Notes: generated from the sequence alone by a model not told the origin. Positions 7,470-17,528 are shown, counted from the stretch's first letter. The stretch: 44,680 nt of DNA from Paraglaciecola sp. (GCF_030730205.1 NZ_JANQVQ010000169.1:1-44680), one strand, 5' to 3'. Numbers and translations: made by a program.

Positions 7470-10100
7470 ATGACCAATAATTTATCACCGCTCACTGCGC
7501 CTACTGTAAAAAGACGATCAGATTATTTACCGCCTGAATTTTTCATCGAACACGTTAGGCTTAATTTTGATCTCGACGCCGAGTCTACCGTCGTTTCTTG
7601 CATAACTAACATTGTACGTAATGGCCAACATAAACAAGCTTTAGTGTTAGATGGTGAAGGGTTAACTCTGCAATCGTTGCTAGTTAATGGCGAACCCTGG
7701 TTAGATTATGAAGTGGAGGAAAACGCGTTAATTATAAGGATTGAACTTGCTGAGTTTGAATTATCCATAACCACGGTTGTTCACCCTAAATTGAACACCA
7801 GTCTTGAAGGGCTGTATTTTGCTGCTGACTCTTTTTGTACTCAGTGTGAAGCAGAAGGATTTCGCAAGATAACTTACTTTTTGGATAGGCCTGATGTGCT
7901 TGCAACCTACGATGTAAGGGTCTGTGCAGATAAACAACGCTATCCATTTTTGTTGTCAAACGGAAATAAAGTGGATTCGGGTGAATTAGATAATGGCCGT
8001 CATTTTGTTAGTTGGTCGGATCCTTTTAAAAAGCCTTGTTATTTATTTGCCTTAGTAGCCGGTGACTTTGATTTATTGCAAGACAGTTATACCACCGGTT
8101 CCGGCCGTAAAGTCGCCCTTGAACTGTTTGTCGATAAGGGTAAGTTAGGCAAAGGTCAACATGCTTTAGATTCGCTTAAAAAGTCGATGCTATGGGACGA
8201 ACAGGTCTTCGGCTTAGAATATGACCTTGATATTTATATGATTGTGGCCGTTGATTTTTTCAATATGGGCGCAATGGAAAACAAGGGACTGAATGTTTTT
8301 AACAGTAAGTTTGTATTGGCCAATCCCGAATCTGCTACGGATGATGATTTTTTCAATATCGAATCGGTCATTGCTCACGAGTATTTCCATAATTGGACAG
8401 GCAATCGAGTGACTTGCCGTGATTGGTTTCAATTGAGTCTAAAAGAGGGCCTCACGGTTTTCCGCGACCAACAATTTAGCGCTGATATGGGCTCTCCATT
8501 AGTTAATCGTATTAAAAACGTTAAGGTGATCCGCGAAAACCAATTTGCCGAAGATGCCAGTGCGATGTCGCATCCTATTCGCCCCGATGAAGTTATCGAG
8601 ATGAATAACTTTTATACCGTAACGGTCTACGATAAAGGGGCTGAAGTGATCCGGATGATGCATACCTTGTTGGGTGCAGAAGGCTTTAGGCAAGGGATGG
8701 ACTTGTATTTTGCTCGTTTTGATGGCCAAGCGGTGACGTGCGACGATTTTGTGCAAGCATTGCAAGATGCGAGCAATAAAGATTTGAGTATTTTTAAACG
8801 CTGGTACAGTCAATCTGGTACACCAACGATAAATATTACTGATTTCTATGATCGTCAAACTGGCACATATCGTTTAAATATAAGCCAGACGACTAAAGCG
8901 ACGGCAGACCAAAAAGATAAGATGCCTTTGCATATTCCACTGGCCTTAAGCCTATTAGATAAAGACGGTAAGACCTTAGCGTTGGATGATAAAGGCTCGA
9001 CTGAATTTGTTGCAGAGCTTAAAGAAGATAATCTACAGCTTAACTTTTTTGGTTATTCAGAAAAACCCACCCCCTCTTTGTTGCATAATTTTTCTGCGCC
9101 AGTTCGTCTTAACTATGCTTATTCTCATGAACAGTTGGCTCATGTGCTGTTGCATAGTCCTGATGACTTTGCCCGCTGGGACGCTAGCCAAAAAATTTAC
9201 AGTGATTGCATACACCAAATGGCAAGCGATGAAGGGGATAAAAACAACAGTTTGCTTGATGGCTTATTAACTGCACTGGAACCTATTGCTGCTCATCAAG
9301 ATTTATCCCAGGCATTTAAAGCTGAGATGCTGAGTTTGCCTAGTTTTGAAACGTTATTGCAACAACGGGATAAAATTGATATCGACAAACTCTATGCTGC
9401 ACGAAAATCTCTTATGCAAACTATGGCCAAAGCCTTTTTGCCTCATTGGCAGCAAATGTATAAAGCAAGTAGCCATCAGCCTTACGCTTACGAGCAAAAT
9501 CAAGTTGAACAACGCAAACTCAATAATTTAAGTTTGAAGTACTTGCAGCTAAGTGGCGAGCAGGGCGTTGAAAGCATTATTCGTCAGCAGTTTCACGATG
9601 CCAATAATATGACTGATTCGTTAGGCGCTTTAGCGGCTGCGCAATTGGGTGATCTGGGTTTATTTGATGAATTGATGTCATGTTTTGAACAGCGCTGGAG
9701 CGATGATGCATTGGTGCTAGATAAGTGGTTTGCCCTGCATGCAAATACGCCCAGGACTGATATTTTGACTCGTCTGGATATTCTTGCCGGTCATGCTCAG
9801 TACAGTATCTCAAATCCAAATCGAGTTAGATCGCTTGTGGGCAGTTTTGCTTATTATAACGTACCTGGTTTTCATGCTGTTGATGGCAGTGGCTATAAGT
9901 TTCTAGCTGACTACTTAATTAAACTCAATACGCTTAACCCGCAAATTGCTGCTCGACTTATTACTCCTTTGACTCAATGGCAAAAGGTGGATGCTAAGCG
10001 TCAAGCCTTGATGCAGCATCAATTAATGCGAATCAGTGATATTCCACAATTGAGTAAAGACTTGTTCGAAAAAATCAGTAAAAGTTTACATTTTAAATAG
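7470..10100 (+). CDS. pepN: Aminopeptidase N (M1 zinc metallopeptidase)
   Basis: An 876-residue cytoplasmic M1 aminopeptidase, close to the E. coli enzyme in size. The exopeptidase motif GAMEN is at residues 267-271, and the zinc site HEYFH at 303-307 is followed by Glu326 in LKEGL, giving the HEXXH-x18-E ligand set. The N-terminal beta domain, catalytic domain, small beta domain and long helical C-terminal domain (DUF3458 type, from about residue 550) are all in order, and the frame is intact. It removes N-terminal residues from peptides late in protein turnover. It stands alone behind a 67-bp gap and is followed 29 bp later by a DUF2835 gene. Confidence 0.97.
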   Translation: MTNNLSPLTAPTVKRRSDYLPPEFFIEHVRLNFDLDAESTVVSCITNIVRNGQHKQALVLDGEGLTLQSLLVNGEPWLDYEVEENALIIRIELAEFELSITTVVHPKLNTSLEGLYFAADSFCTQCEAEGFRKITYFLDRPDVLATYDVRVCADKQRYPFLLSNGNKVDSGELDNGRHFVSWSDPFKKPCYLFALVAGDFDLLQDSYTTGSGRKVALELFVDKGKLGKGQHALDSLKKSMLWDEQVFGLEYDLDIYMIVAVDFFNMGAMENKGLNVFNSKFVLANPESATDDDFFNIESVIAHEYFHNWTGNRVTCRDWFQLSLKEGLTVFRDQQFSADMGSPLVNRIKNVKVIRENQFAEDASAMSHPIRPDEVIEMNNFYTVTVYDKGAEVIRMMHTLLGAEGFRQGMDLYFARFDGQAVTCDDFVQALQDASNKDLSIFKRWYSQSGTPTINITDFYDRQTGTYRLNISQTTKATADQKDKMPLHIPLALSLLDKDGKTLALDDKGSTEFVAELKEDNLQLNFFGYSEKPTPSLLHNFSAPVRLNYAYSHEQLAHVLLHSPDDFARWDASQKIYSDCIHQMASDEGDKNNSLLDGLLTALEPIAAHQDLSQAFKAEMLSLPSFETLLQQRDKIDIDKLYAARKSLMQTMAKAFLPHWQQMYKASSHQPYAYEQNQVEQRKLNNLSLKYLQLSGEQGVESIIRQQFHDANNMTDSLGALAAAQLGDLGLFDELMSCFEQRWSDDALVLDKWFALHANTPRTDILTRLDILAGHAQYSISNPNRVRSLVGSFAYYNVPGFHAVDGSGYKFLADYLIKLNTLNPQIAARLITPLTQWQKVDAKRQALMQHQLMRISDIPQLSKDLFEKISKSLHFK

Positions 10101-10129
10101 GAAGGTTAGGGGGCATATCGTTTAACACA

Positions 10130-10351
10130 ATGCATACCTATTACTTTTCTATAAAAGCGAGTTATGACGAGTGCTTAAAATTGTATCAGCCTGGCAATAA
10201 TGCTGTGGTGATTATTGATGAACAAGGCACCAAGATTCAAATTCCAATCAAAAACCTTCGCCCCTTTGTCAGTCCAACTGGCATACGGGGGCGTTTCAGA
10301 TTACAAGTAAGTGGTGCGAATAAGCTCGTCAGTTTCGAGAAAATGGCGTAA
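10130..10351 (+). CDS. DUF2835 family small protein
   Basis: A 73-residue protein matching the DUF2835 pattern: YYFSIKASYDECLKLY, then a beta-rich middle and IPIKNLRPFVSPTGIRGRF, ending in KLVSFEKM. It has no signal peptide and is probably cytoplasmic. No function is known for the family. In many Gammaproteobacteria such genes sit next to pepN, as here (29 bp apart), suggesting co-transcription. Confidence 0.88.
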   Translation: MHTYYFSIKASYDECLKLYQPGNNAVVIIDEQGTKIQIPIKNLRPFVSPTGIRGRFRLQVSGANKLVSFEKMA

Positions 10352-10539
10352 GTTTTTACGGTCCTTGGTTAAAATATAAACACAAGTTGTTGAAATATAG
10401 TTACTATTTGTTAATCAACTGGTACGATTAGTTCTTGCTATCAGCGCAAAATGATGTAATGATTTTGTTAATTTAAAGTTCATTTGTCTAGGTCGCTAGT
10501 CTGTACTGTTTAAGTCGGCTAACTGGGGAGTAAAAATAT

Positions 10540-12606
10540 ATGATTTATGGTTCATCCATATTCAAAAAAACAACAATCGCACTTGGGATCACCAGCGTTT
10601 TAGGTGCTTGTTCTATGACGGCTAATGCCGCAAATTGGGACAGTGGCGATTGGTCAGTGAGTTTTGACTCAAACTTTTCATTTGGTACCAGTGTTCGGGT
10701 TGAAGATATTGATTTTTCAACAGTCGGCAACAGTAATCAATTAAACCTAGATTGGTCAGGTTACAACCCAGCAACTAATCCTATTTACACCTCCTCTGAT
10801 GTATGGGCTTTAACAGATGCAGCCTATTCTACCAATGGTGATCTGGGTAATTTAAATTACGATAAAAATAAAGCGTTCTCGACCTTGTTCAAAGGTGTGC
10901 ATGAATTAGATATTCGCTATAAAGATATGGGTATCTTTATGCGTGGTATGTATTTTTACGATTTTGAAATGAAAGATGGTTCTAGAGCGTGGACTAATCC
11001 TATTACTGGGCAAAAACAAGACCCGTGTGCTACTGGTAAATCCAGCGAAGAATTGTGTTCAGATATTCGTTTATTAGACGCATTCTTTTATGCTGACTTT
11101 AGCGTTGCTGATATGCCAATGAGTTTGCGTATTGGTCAACAAGTGATCAGTTGGGGTGAAGGTACTTTTATTCAGCACGGTATTAATACCATTAATCCAG
11201 TTGACGTTACTCGTGCTCAAGCACCGGGTGCAGAACTTAAAGAAGTATTTATACCGGTTGGTACGGTCTTCGCGTCCATTGATTTAACCGAATCTTTCAG
11301 TGTGTCTGCCTACTATCAATATGAATGGGAGCGCAGTTTGTTACCTCAGGCAGGTAGCTACTTTGCGACCAATGATTTTGCTGGCGAAGGCGGTCAAGCG
11401 CAAAACGTTCAACTGGGTTTTAGTGGTAACCCAGACATTGACTTAGACTTTTTGATGGCTGGCCTCAATCAATTAGGTAATGCGCTCAAAGCAGGTGCAG
11501 ATCCTGCACAAATTGGTAGCGCGTATTTAGCCTATCCTACCAAAGTAGCGGTGCGTGGTTTTAGTGATGACGCTCATAAAGATGCCAGTGATCAAGGTCA
11601 GTATGGAATCAAACTGACTTATTTTGCGTCAGAGTTGAATGACAGTGAATTGAGCTTGTACATGATCAATTATCATTCGCAGCGTCCTTTAATTACGGGC
11701 ACGACCTCTAACTTTACTGCTGCGGGTATTGGGGCTGACTTAGCCTATTTGGCGCAAAAAGTGATTACTAAGGATAACATCACTGATTTGCAGGCTTTTA
11801 CCAAGATTGAATTTGAATACCCCGAAGATATTAAATTGTACGGTTTTAGCTTTAATACGAACGTAGGTGAAACGGCCTTAGCGGGTGAGATTTCTTATCG
11901 TATTGACGAACCTTTGCAAATTGACGACGTAGAGTTGTTGTATGCCGCAATGCCACAACAGCTCGCTATTGCAGGTATTCGTCCCGATTTTGAAGGGATT
12001 TCACAATTAGATGGCTACCTTGGTAGAACGGTAGGACCTGGTGAAACAGCACAAGGTTACTTAAACTCAGACACCATGCAAATCCAAGCAACAGCAACTC
12101 ATATTTTTGGACCGATGTTAGGAACTGACAATTTGGTTGTGTTGGGAGAAGTGGGTTATGTGAATATTATGGATTTTCCTGATCCCAATGTTATTCGTTT
12201 AAATGGTCCTGGTTCGGTCAGAACGCCGTCATTGCAGCCTACCGCTGATGGCAATCCGCGTACTGGTTTACACATTGGATTGTCTGATGGGCCTGAGCAA
12301 AATCCATTTCCAACTAAGACCGCGTGGGGTTACCGTTTGTTAGCAAACGCCTCATATAACAACGTGTTTTCTGGCGTTAACATGCAAGCAAGATTCACCT
12401 TTGCACATGATGTTAATGGTATTACGCCTGATCCATTATTTTTATTCATTGAAGAGCGTAAGTCGGCAAGTGCTACATTAACCTTTGACTATTTAAGTAA
12501 ATGGTCAGCGTCTTTAGGTTACAACAGCTACTGGGGTGGAGTCGGTACAACAAATGCCTTGTCAGACCGCGACTTTATGTCTTTTAACGTTAAGTATTCA
12601 ATTTAG
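10540..12606 (+). CDS. DUF1302 family exported beta-barrel-like protein
   Basis: A 688-residue protein with an N-terminal signal peptide ending near SMTANAANWDSG. A mostly beta-strand mature part of DUF1302 type follows, with FSFGTSVRVED early, LRIGQQVISWGEGTFI in the middle and a C-terminal strand SFNVKYSI resembling an outer-membrane sorting end. GGGGAG (10525-10530) precedes the ATG at good spacing. Two cysteines in DPCATGKSSEELC may form an exposed-loop disulfide. DUF1302 proteins are predicted to lie in the outer membrane and have no settled function. A DUF1329 gene follows by 11 bp and Ycf48-like and RND genes lie further on, a set that recurs in Gammaproteobacteria, so a shared envelope role is likely. 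Confidence 0.88.
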   Translation: MIYGSSIFKKTTIALGITSVLGACSMTANAANWDSGDWSVSFDSNFSFGTSVRVEDIDFSTVGNSNQLNLDWSGYNPATNPIYTSSDVWALTDAAYSTNGDLGNLNYDKNKAFSTLFKGVHELDIRYKDMGIFMRGMYFYDFEMKDGSRAWTNPITGQKQDPCATGKSSEELCSDIRLLDAFFYADFSVADMPMSLRIGQQVISWGEGTFIQHGINTINPVDVTRAQAPGAELKEVFIPVGTVFASIDLTESFSVSAYYQYEWERSLLPQAGSYFATNDFAGEGGQAQNVQLGFSGNPDIDLDFLMAGLNQLGNALKAGADPAQIGSAYLAYPTKVAVRGFSDDAHKDASDQGQYGIKLTYFASELNDSELSLYMINYHSQRPLITGTTSNFTAAGIGADLAYLAQKVITKDNITDLQAFTKIEFEYPEDIKLYGFSFNTNVGETALAGEISYRIDEPLQIDDVELLYAAMPQQLAIAGIRPDFEGISQLDGYLGRTVGPGETAQGYLNSDTMQIQATATHIFGPMLGTDNLVVLGEVGYVNIMDFPDPNVIRLNGPGSVRTPSLQPTADGNPRTGLHIGLSDGPEQNPFPTKTAWGYRLLANASYNNVFSGVNMQARFTFAHDVNGITPDPLFLFIEERKSASATLTFDYLSKWSASLGYNSYWGGVGTTNALSDRDFMSFNVKYSI

Positions 12607-12617
12607 AGAGTCAATTT

Positions 12618-13985
12618 ATGTTTAAAAAACTTATATTAATCAGCTCTGTTATTTCATTGTCCCTCGGTTCAAGTATGGTCAATGCAAAAGTTGCAGAAGC
12701 CGAAGCAAATAAGCTGGGAAGTGAATTAACTCCTCTTGGTGGTATTCAAGCAGGTAATGCTGATGGCAGCATTCCCGCATGGACTGGCGGTATTACCACC
12801 CCTCCAGCAGGTTACAAACCGGGCGATTTTCATCCTGACCCGTTTAAAGATGATAAAGTCTTATTCGAGATCACCGCGCAAAATTACAAGCAGTATGCTG
12901 AGTTTTTGAGTGATGGTCAGCAGAAGATGTTTGAGACCTATCCTGACACCTTCAAAATGCCTGTTTACCCGACCCAACGTTCAGCTTCGTCTCCTCAGTT
13001 TGTGTATGACGAAACTAAAAAGAATGCATTAATGGCTGAGTTAATCCAAGGTGGTAATGGTGTGAAGAATGCCGCGATTGGTATTCCTTTCCCAATCCCT
13101 CAATCAGGTATTGAAGCCATATGGAATCATATATTACGTTATCGCGGTGAAACCGTGCGTCGTTTCGGTGGTCAAGCTGCTCCAACGGCTTCAGGTGATT
13201 TTAACGTAATCGGTTTTGATGATTTGTTGTTGCAAAAGTACTCAGCTAAAGATGCTACCCGTGAAAAGCTGCTGGAAGAAAATGTTATTTCTAAATTTAT
13301 GCAGGAAGTGACTTCACCAGCACGTTTAGCAGGCACAGTTTTACTTGTGCATGAGACGATGGATCAGGTTAGAGAGCCACGTAAAGCATGGACCTATAAT
13401 ACCGGCCAAAGAAAAGTACTTGCCGCGCCCAATATTGCTTATGATGCACCAGGCACCGCAGCTGATGGCTTACGTACCACGGATGACTTTGACATGTTTA
13501 ATGGTGCACCTGACCGTTATAACTGGGAGTTAAAAGGGCGCAAAGAGATGTATGTGGCCTACAATAACTACAAGTTGCACAGTGATAAAGTGAAATACGA
13601 AGACATTCTTCAGCCTGGTCATATTAACCCTGAATTGACGCGTTTTGAAAAACACCGTGTGTGGGTAGTTGAAGCAAACTTGAAACCTGAATATCGTCAT
13701 GTCTATCAAAAACGTGTGTTCTACATTGATGAGGATAGCTGGCAAGTACAGGTATCTGACATGTATGATAACCGCAATGAGTTATATCGTGTTGCTGTTG
13801 CCCATGGCGTAAACTATTATGAAGTACCAACCCAATGGTCAACGCTTGATGTTTATTATGATTTAAACTCTCGCCGTTATTTAGCTCTTGGCTTAGATAA
13901 CGAAGAAAGAATGTATGAGTTTGATGTTAAATTAGACGATGGCGATTTCACTCCTCAAGCTTTGAGACGAAAAGGAAAGCGCTAA
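12618..13985 (+). CDS. DUF1329 family periplasmic or outer-membrane-associated protein
   Basis: A 455-residue protein with a signal peptide ending near SMVNAKVAEAEA and the DUF1329 signature, including GGIQAGNADGSIPAWTGG near the N-terminus, a repeated RRFGGQAAPTASGDF-type segment and the C-terminal HGVNYYEVPTQWSTLDVYYDL stretch. DUF1329 is considered to resemble LolA/LolB-like lipid-binding folds; if so it would carry or present a hydrophobic compound between membranes. It starts 11 bp after the DUF1302 gene, so the two are one transcription unit, closed by a strong terminator. Function is unproven. Confidence 0.88.
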   Translation: MFKKLILISSVISLSLGSSMVNAKVAEAEANKLGSELTPLGGIQAGNADGSIPAWTGGITTPPAGYKPGDFHPDPFKDDKVLFEITAQNYKQYAEFLSDGQQKMFETYPDTFKMPVYPTQRSASSPQFVYDETKKNALMAELIQGGNGVKNAAIGIPFPIPQSGIEAIWNHILRYRGETVRRFGGQAAPTASGDFNVIGFDDLLLQKYSAKDATREKLLEENVISKFMQEVTSPARLAGTVLLVHETMDQVREPRKAWTYNTGQRKVLAAPNIAYDAPGTAADGLRTTDDFDMFNGAPDRYNWELKGRKEMYVAYNNYKLHSDKVKYEDILQPGHINPELTRFEKHRVWVVEANLKPEYRHVYQKRVFYIDEDSWQVQVSDMYDNRNELYRVAVAHGVNYYEVPTQWSTLDVYYDLNSRRYLALGLDNEERMYEFDVKLDDGDFTPQALRRKGKR

Positions 13986-13991
13986 ATTAGT

Positions 13992-14024
13992 AAAAAAATG
14001 GTTGGCGCTGCCAACCATTTTTTT
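13992..14024 (+). terminator. Rho-independent terminator after the DUF1329 gene
   Basis: TGGTTGGC (13999-14006) and GCCAACCA (14010-14017) form a perfect stem with a 3-base loop, extended by an A run before and a T run after to 14024. It separates the DUF1302-DUF1329 pair from the Ycf48-RND pair unless read-through occurs. Confidence 0.92.
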
Positions 14025-14044
14025 AACTTCGCAATGAGTACCTT

Positions 14045-15037
14045 ATGCTGCTAAAAAAGTTAAGTTTTACCCTCCTGTTTTTATTACCTAGTTTGGCCTC
14101 TGCTGAGGCCAATAATCAGGCCTTTATCGCGCCTCTTGCGGTTGAATCGCTTTTGTTAGATATCACGCGCAATTCCGATACCTTCATTGTGGTTGGTGAA
14201 AGGGGTCATATATTGCGTTCTGCTGATGGTGATCATTGGCAACAAGTTCAGGTGCCGACTTTATCAACTTTAACAGCGGTGCAAGCTTTAGATCAGCATG
14301 TCTGGGCGGTAGGACATGATGCGACGATTTTAAAAAGTACTGACAGCGGCCAAAATTGGACTGTGCAATATCGCAATCCTGAGCTAGAAAAGCCCTTACT
14401 AGATGTACTGTTTTTTAATGAAAAACATGGCATCGCTGTAGGCGCTTATGGTTTATTTTTACGTACCTCTGATGGGGGTGAAAATTGGGTGTCTGAGTTA
14501 CACGCTGAACTGCTCAATCCCGATGACAAAGAATACATGGATGAGCTGAAACAAGAAGACGAAACTTTTTATCAAGAAGAGCTGTTGTCAATTTTACCGA
14601 ATATCAACCGTGTTTCTATTGATGGCACGACGTTGTACATGGCGGGAGAAGCCGGCTTGTTAGCTTTTAGCAATGATATGGGTACCTCTTGGCAACGTAT
14701 GGATATTGATTATTCTGGTTCATTTTTTGACATTAAGCGTACTCAATCTGGTCGCTTATTCGCGGCGGGCTTGCGCGGCAATGTATATGAATTCAACGAG
14801 CAAGAGTGGATCCCGTTAGCATCACCAACCACTTTTACGCTTAATTCCATCGTGTCAGTCGATAAGCGACGTTCTATCATCTTGGGTAACAATGGTGCGG
14901 TACTCACTATCGATGACAATGGTCTACGCTTTAGCCAAACAGATGAAGGGAAATCTCTGATTAACGCAGAGGTGCAAAACAACAAGCTGCTTGCAGTGTC
15001 CGAAGTCGGTATCAAGAATTGGGTTATTAAGGACTAG
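14045..15037 (+). CDS. Ycf48/BNR-repeat-like exported protein
   Basis: A 330-residue protein with a signal peptide ending in LPSLASAEA. The rest is a beta-propeller with sialidase-like (BNR) Asp-box turns such as STDSGQNWT, TSDGGENWV and FSNDMGTSW, as in the photosystem assembly factor Ycf48 family. In non-phototrophs such proteins occur beside RND-type transporters and are presumed to be periplasmic accessory subunits. Here the stop is 5 bp from the ATG of the RND gene. It starts 20 bp after the terminator of the DUF1302-DUF1329 pair. A direct role in photosystem assembly is excluded, as no photosystem genes are present. Confidence 0.85.
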   Translation: MLLKKLSFTLLFLLPSLASAEANNQAFIAPLAVESLLLDITRNSDTFIVVGERGHILRSADGDHWQQVQVPTLSTLTAVQALDQHVWAVGHDATILKSTDSGQNWTVQYRNPELEKPLLDVLFFNEKHGIAVGAYGLFLRTSDGGENWVSELHAELLNPDDKEYMDELKQEDETFYQEELLSILPNINRVSIDGTTLYMAGEAGLLAFSNDMGTSWQRMDIDYSGSFFDIKRTQSGRLFAAGLRGNVYEFNEQEWIPLASPTTFTLNSIVSVDKRRSIILGNNGAVLTIDDNGLRFSQTDEGKSLINAEVQNNKLLAVSEVGIKNWVIKD

Positions 15038-15042
15038 TGAGC

Positions 15043-17358
15043 ATGACTAACATAATTAAATCTATTGAAAGCGTTGTTTTTCGCTACCGTTTAACGGTTG
15101 TTGGCTTGTTTTTATTGGCCACTTTATTTTTAGCTTTCCAAGCATCACAACTTAAATTAGACGCCGGTTTCACTAAAAATATTCCCCTAAATCATGAATA
15201 TATGCAGAATTATATGAAGCATAGCAATGATTTTGGCGGCGCTAATAGTGTGTTAGTCGCTGTGTGCGACAAAAATCAAACGATTTATAATCAAGATTTC
15301 TTTGATACTCTAAAAAATGTCCATGACCAATTATTTTTTATTAACGGGGTAAACCGCGCGCTCGTTAAATCTATTTTTTCTTCTTCGACCCGTTTTACCG
15401 AGATAGTGGAAGGGGGCTTCGCCGGTGGTCCAGTGATACCTGCTGATTTCAATTCAGCTAATCCTGATGCACTTGAAAAAGTTGCCAGTAATATCGAAAA
15501 AGCAGGTATTGTCGGCGGTTTAGTATCTGGCGATTTTAAGTGCGCCATGGTGTCTGGACAATTACTAGAACTTGATCCTAATACCGGAGAAAAGCTCAGT
15601 ACTTTAGCTTTTGCTGAAGAACTCGAAAATCAAATTCGCCAACCCTTTGAAAATGAAAATATTAGTATTCATATAATTGGTTTCTCGAAAATGATTGGTG
15701 ATGTAGCTGATGGTGCAAAGGATGTTGTACTGTTTTTTGCTATCGCGATAGCCATCACTGCTATCTTAGTATTCTTCTTTTGTAAATCTGTAATGCTTAC
15801 CTTGCTACCCTTGCTTTGTTCAGTTGTAGCGGTAATTTGGCAGATGGGGCTTTTGACCTTGCTTGGCTTCGGCCTTGACCCTATGTCGATATTGGTGCCG
15901 TTTTTAGTTTTTGCCATTGGGATCAGCCATGGCGTACAAATGATTAACTCCTTAGGTAAAGAAGTCGTGGCGGGCTCAAGCGTCAAGCTAGCGGCACAAA
16001 AGGCATTTCGATCTTTGTTATTGCCAGGCGGTATTGCCTTGTTGTCTGACACGATTGGCTTTATGACTCTGCTGGTTATCGACATAGGTATCATTAGAGA
16101 GCTTGCTATCACTGCGAGTATGGGTGTTGCGGTTATCATCTTAACGAACCTGATTTTGTTACCTGTCTTGATGTCATTTTTGAAGCTGGATGACAAATAC
16201 AAACAGAAATTTGCTGGAAAAGAGGCGCGTTCTGATAAGTTTTGGGACACTATTGCCGCTTGTTCTAGTCCCAAGGTAGCTGCAGTCATTTTAGTTGTGA
16301 CGGCAGTGCTATTTGCCTTTGGCTGGGTCGAATCTCTTAAGATGAAGATAGGGGATTTACATGCTGGTGCGCCAGCCTTACATGAAGACTCTCGATATAA
16401 CCAAGATACTTTTTTAATCACCGATAAATTTGCTATAAGTGTGGATTATTTGTCTATTTTGGTTGAAACCGAAGCAGACTCTTGCTCGTCTTATGAAGTG
16501 ATGTCGGCCATTGATAGCTTGCAATGGAAAGTATCCAATGTGCCAGGCGTGCAATCTGCCGTGAGTCTGGCCTCAGTGGCGAAAATTGTTAACGCTGGAT
16601 ATAACGAAGGTAATCCAAAATGGCGAGTACTGCCTAGAAATCAGGCGACGTTGGTGCAAGATATTTCGTTGGTACCTACCTCTTCTGGTTTGTTAAACGG
16701 TAACTGTTCAGTGATGCCGATCATCTTATTTATGCAAGATCATAAAGCAGAAACGATTACGGCAGTTGTTGATGCTATCAAAGAAGTACGCCAAGAGTAT
16801 GAAACCGATACCTTGAAATTCCAATTGGCTTCGGGTCCGGTGGGTGTGATGGCGGCTCAGAACGAAGCAGTTAGTGCTGCGCAGAACCCTATGATGGCTT
16901 ATGTATTTGGCGCTGTTATCATCTTGTGTTTACTTAGCTTTAAATCATTGCGTGCGACTTTAGCGGTGGTGATCCCCTTATATGTCGTTTCAGTGCTTGC
17001 TCAGGCGCTAATGACTTATTTGCAAATAGGCCTGACTGTTTCAACCTTGCCTGTTATTGCCTTAGGTGTGGGTATAGGCGTTGACTATGGTATTTATATT
17101 TTGTCGATAATGAGTGCGAAGTTAAAAGCGGGGATGGCTGTTAGACAGGCCTATTTCGAGGCGTTAAAAGAGCGGGGCAGTGCAGTACTATTTACTGGTG
17201 CGACTTTGGCGGTTGGGGTGAGTACCTGGGTATTCTCATCATTGAAGTTTCAAATGGATATGGGCATCTTACTGACCTTTATGTTTATCGTAAATATGAT
17301 GGGCGCGATTATTGTGCTTCCTGCCCTAGCTGCATTGTTCTGGCGCAAGCAACGATAA
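15043..17358 (+). CDS. RND superfamily (MMPL-type) transporter
   Basis: A 771-residue inner-membrane protein with the duplicated RND plan: one TM segment near residues 18-40, a large periplasmic domain, five TM segments (about 225-380), a second leading TM, second periplasmic domain and five final TM segments to the end. The second half has GVGIGVDYGIYIL with Asp681, the kind of acidic intramembrane residue used for proton coupling; the first half has GISHGVQMI instead of an Asp-bearing motif. It belongs to the COG1033/MMPL branch, which moves lipids or other hydrophobic molecules. AAGGA at 15029-15033 favours ATG 15043 over GTG 15037. Substrate unknown. Confidence 0.9.
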   Translation: MTNIIKSIESVVFRYRLTVVGLFLLATLFLAFQASQLKLDAGFTKNIPLNHEYMQNYMKHSNDFGGANSVLVAVCDKNQTIYNQDFFDTLKNVHDQLFFINGVNRALVKSIFSSSTRFTEIVEGGFAGGPVIPADFNSANPDALEKVASNIEKAGIVGGLVSGDFKCAMVSGQLLELDPNTGEKLSTLAFAEELENQIRQPFENENISIHIIGFSKMIGDVADGAKDVVLFFAIAIAITAILVFFFCKSVMLTLLPLLCSVVAVIWQMGLLTLLGFGLDPMSILVPFLVFAIGISHGVQMINSLGKEVVAGSSVKLAAQKAFRSLLLPGGIALLSDTIGFMTLLVIDIGIIRELAITASMGVAVIILTNLILLPVLMSFLKLDDKYKQKFAGKEARSDKFWDTIAACSSPKVAAVILVVTAVLFAFGWVESLKMKIGDLHAGAPALHEDSRYNQDTFLITDKFAISVDYLSILVETEADSCSSYEVMSAIDSLQWKVSNVPGVQSAVSLASVAKIVNAGYNEGNPKWRVLPRNQATLVQDISLVPTSSGLLNGNCSVMPIILFMQDHKAETITAVVDAIKEVRQEYETDTLKFQLASGPVGVMAAQNEAVSAAQNPMMAYVFGAVIILCLLSFKSLRATLAVVIPLYVVSVLAQALMTYLQIGLTVSTLPVIALGVGIGVDYGIYILSIMSAKLKAGMAVRQAYFEALKERGSAVLFTGATLAVGVSTWVFSSLKFQMDMGILLTFMFIVNMMGAIIVLPALAALFWRKQR

Positions 17359-17381
17359 AATTATTTTTGCATAGTTATTAT

Positions 17382-17407
17382 AAAAAAAGGCCGTTTGGCC
17401 TTTTTTT
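17382..17407 (+). terminator. Rho-independent terminator after the RND gene
   Basis: An A-run plus GGCC (17382-17392) pairs with GGCC plus T run (17397-17407) around the loop GTTT. It closes the Ycf48-RND unit. Confidence 0.92.
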
Positions 17408-17528
17408 ATGTGTCTTAATTGCATGCTTATGTTGAATGTTAATTTTTCGTAAATTTAAAGCTTTTAATACGCATTTAATTTAGCGAAAATAGTTTATAAA
17501 TTCAAAAAACTGTATATTTCTCAGTCTT

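Noticed and set aside
15669-16421. Antisense open frame of 250 codons inside the RND gene
   Set aside because: It lies entirely opposite a clear MMPL protein, has low-complexity Ser/Thr/Ile/Lys composition typical of the reverse of a membrane gene and no ribosome binding site I could support.
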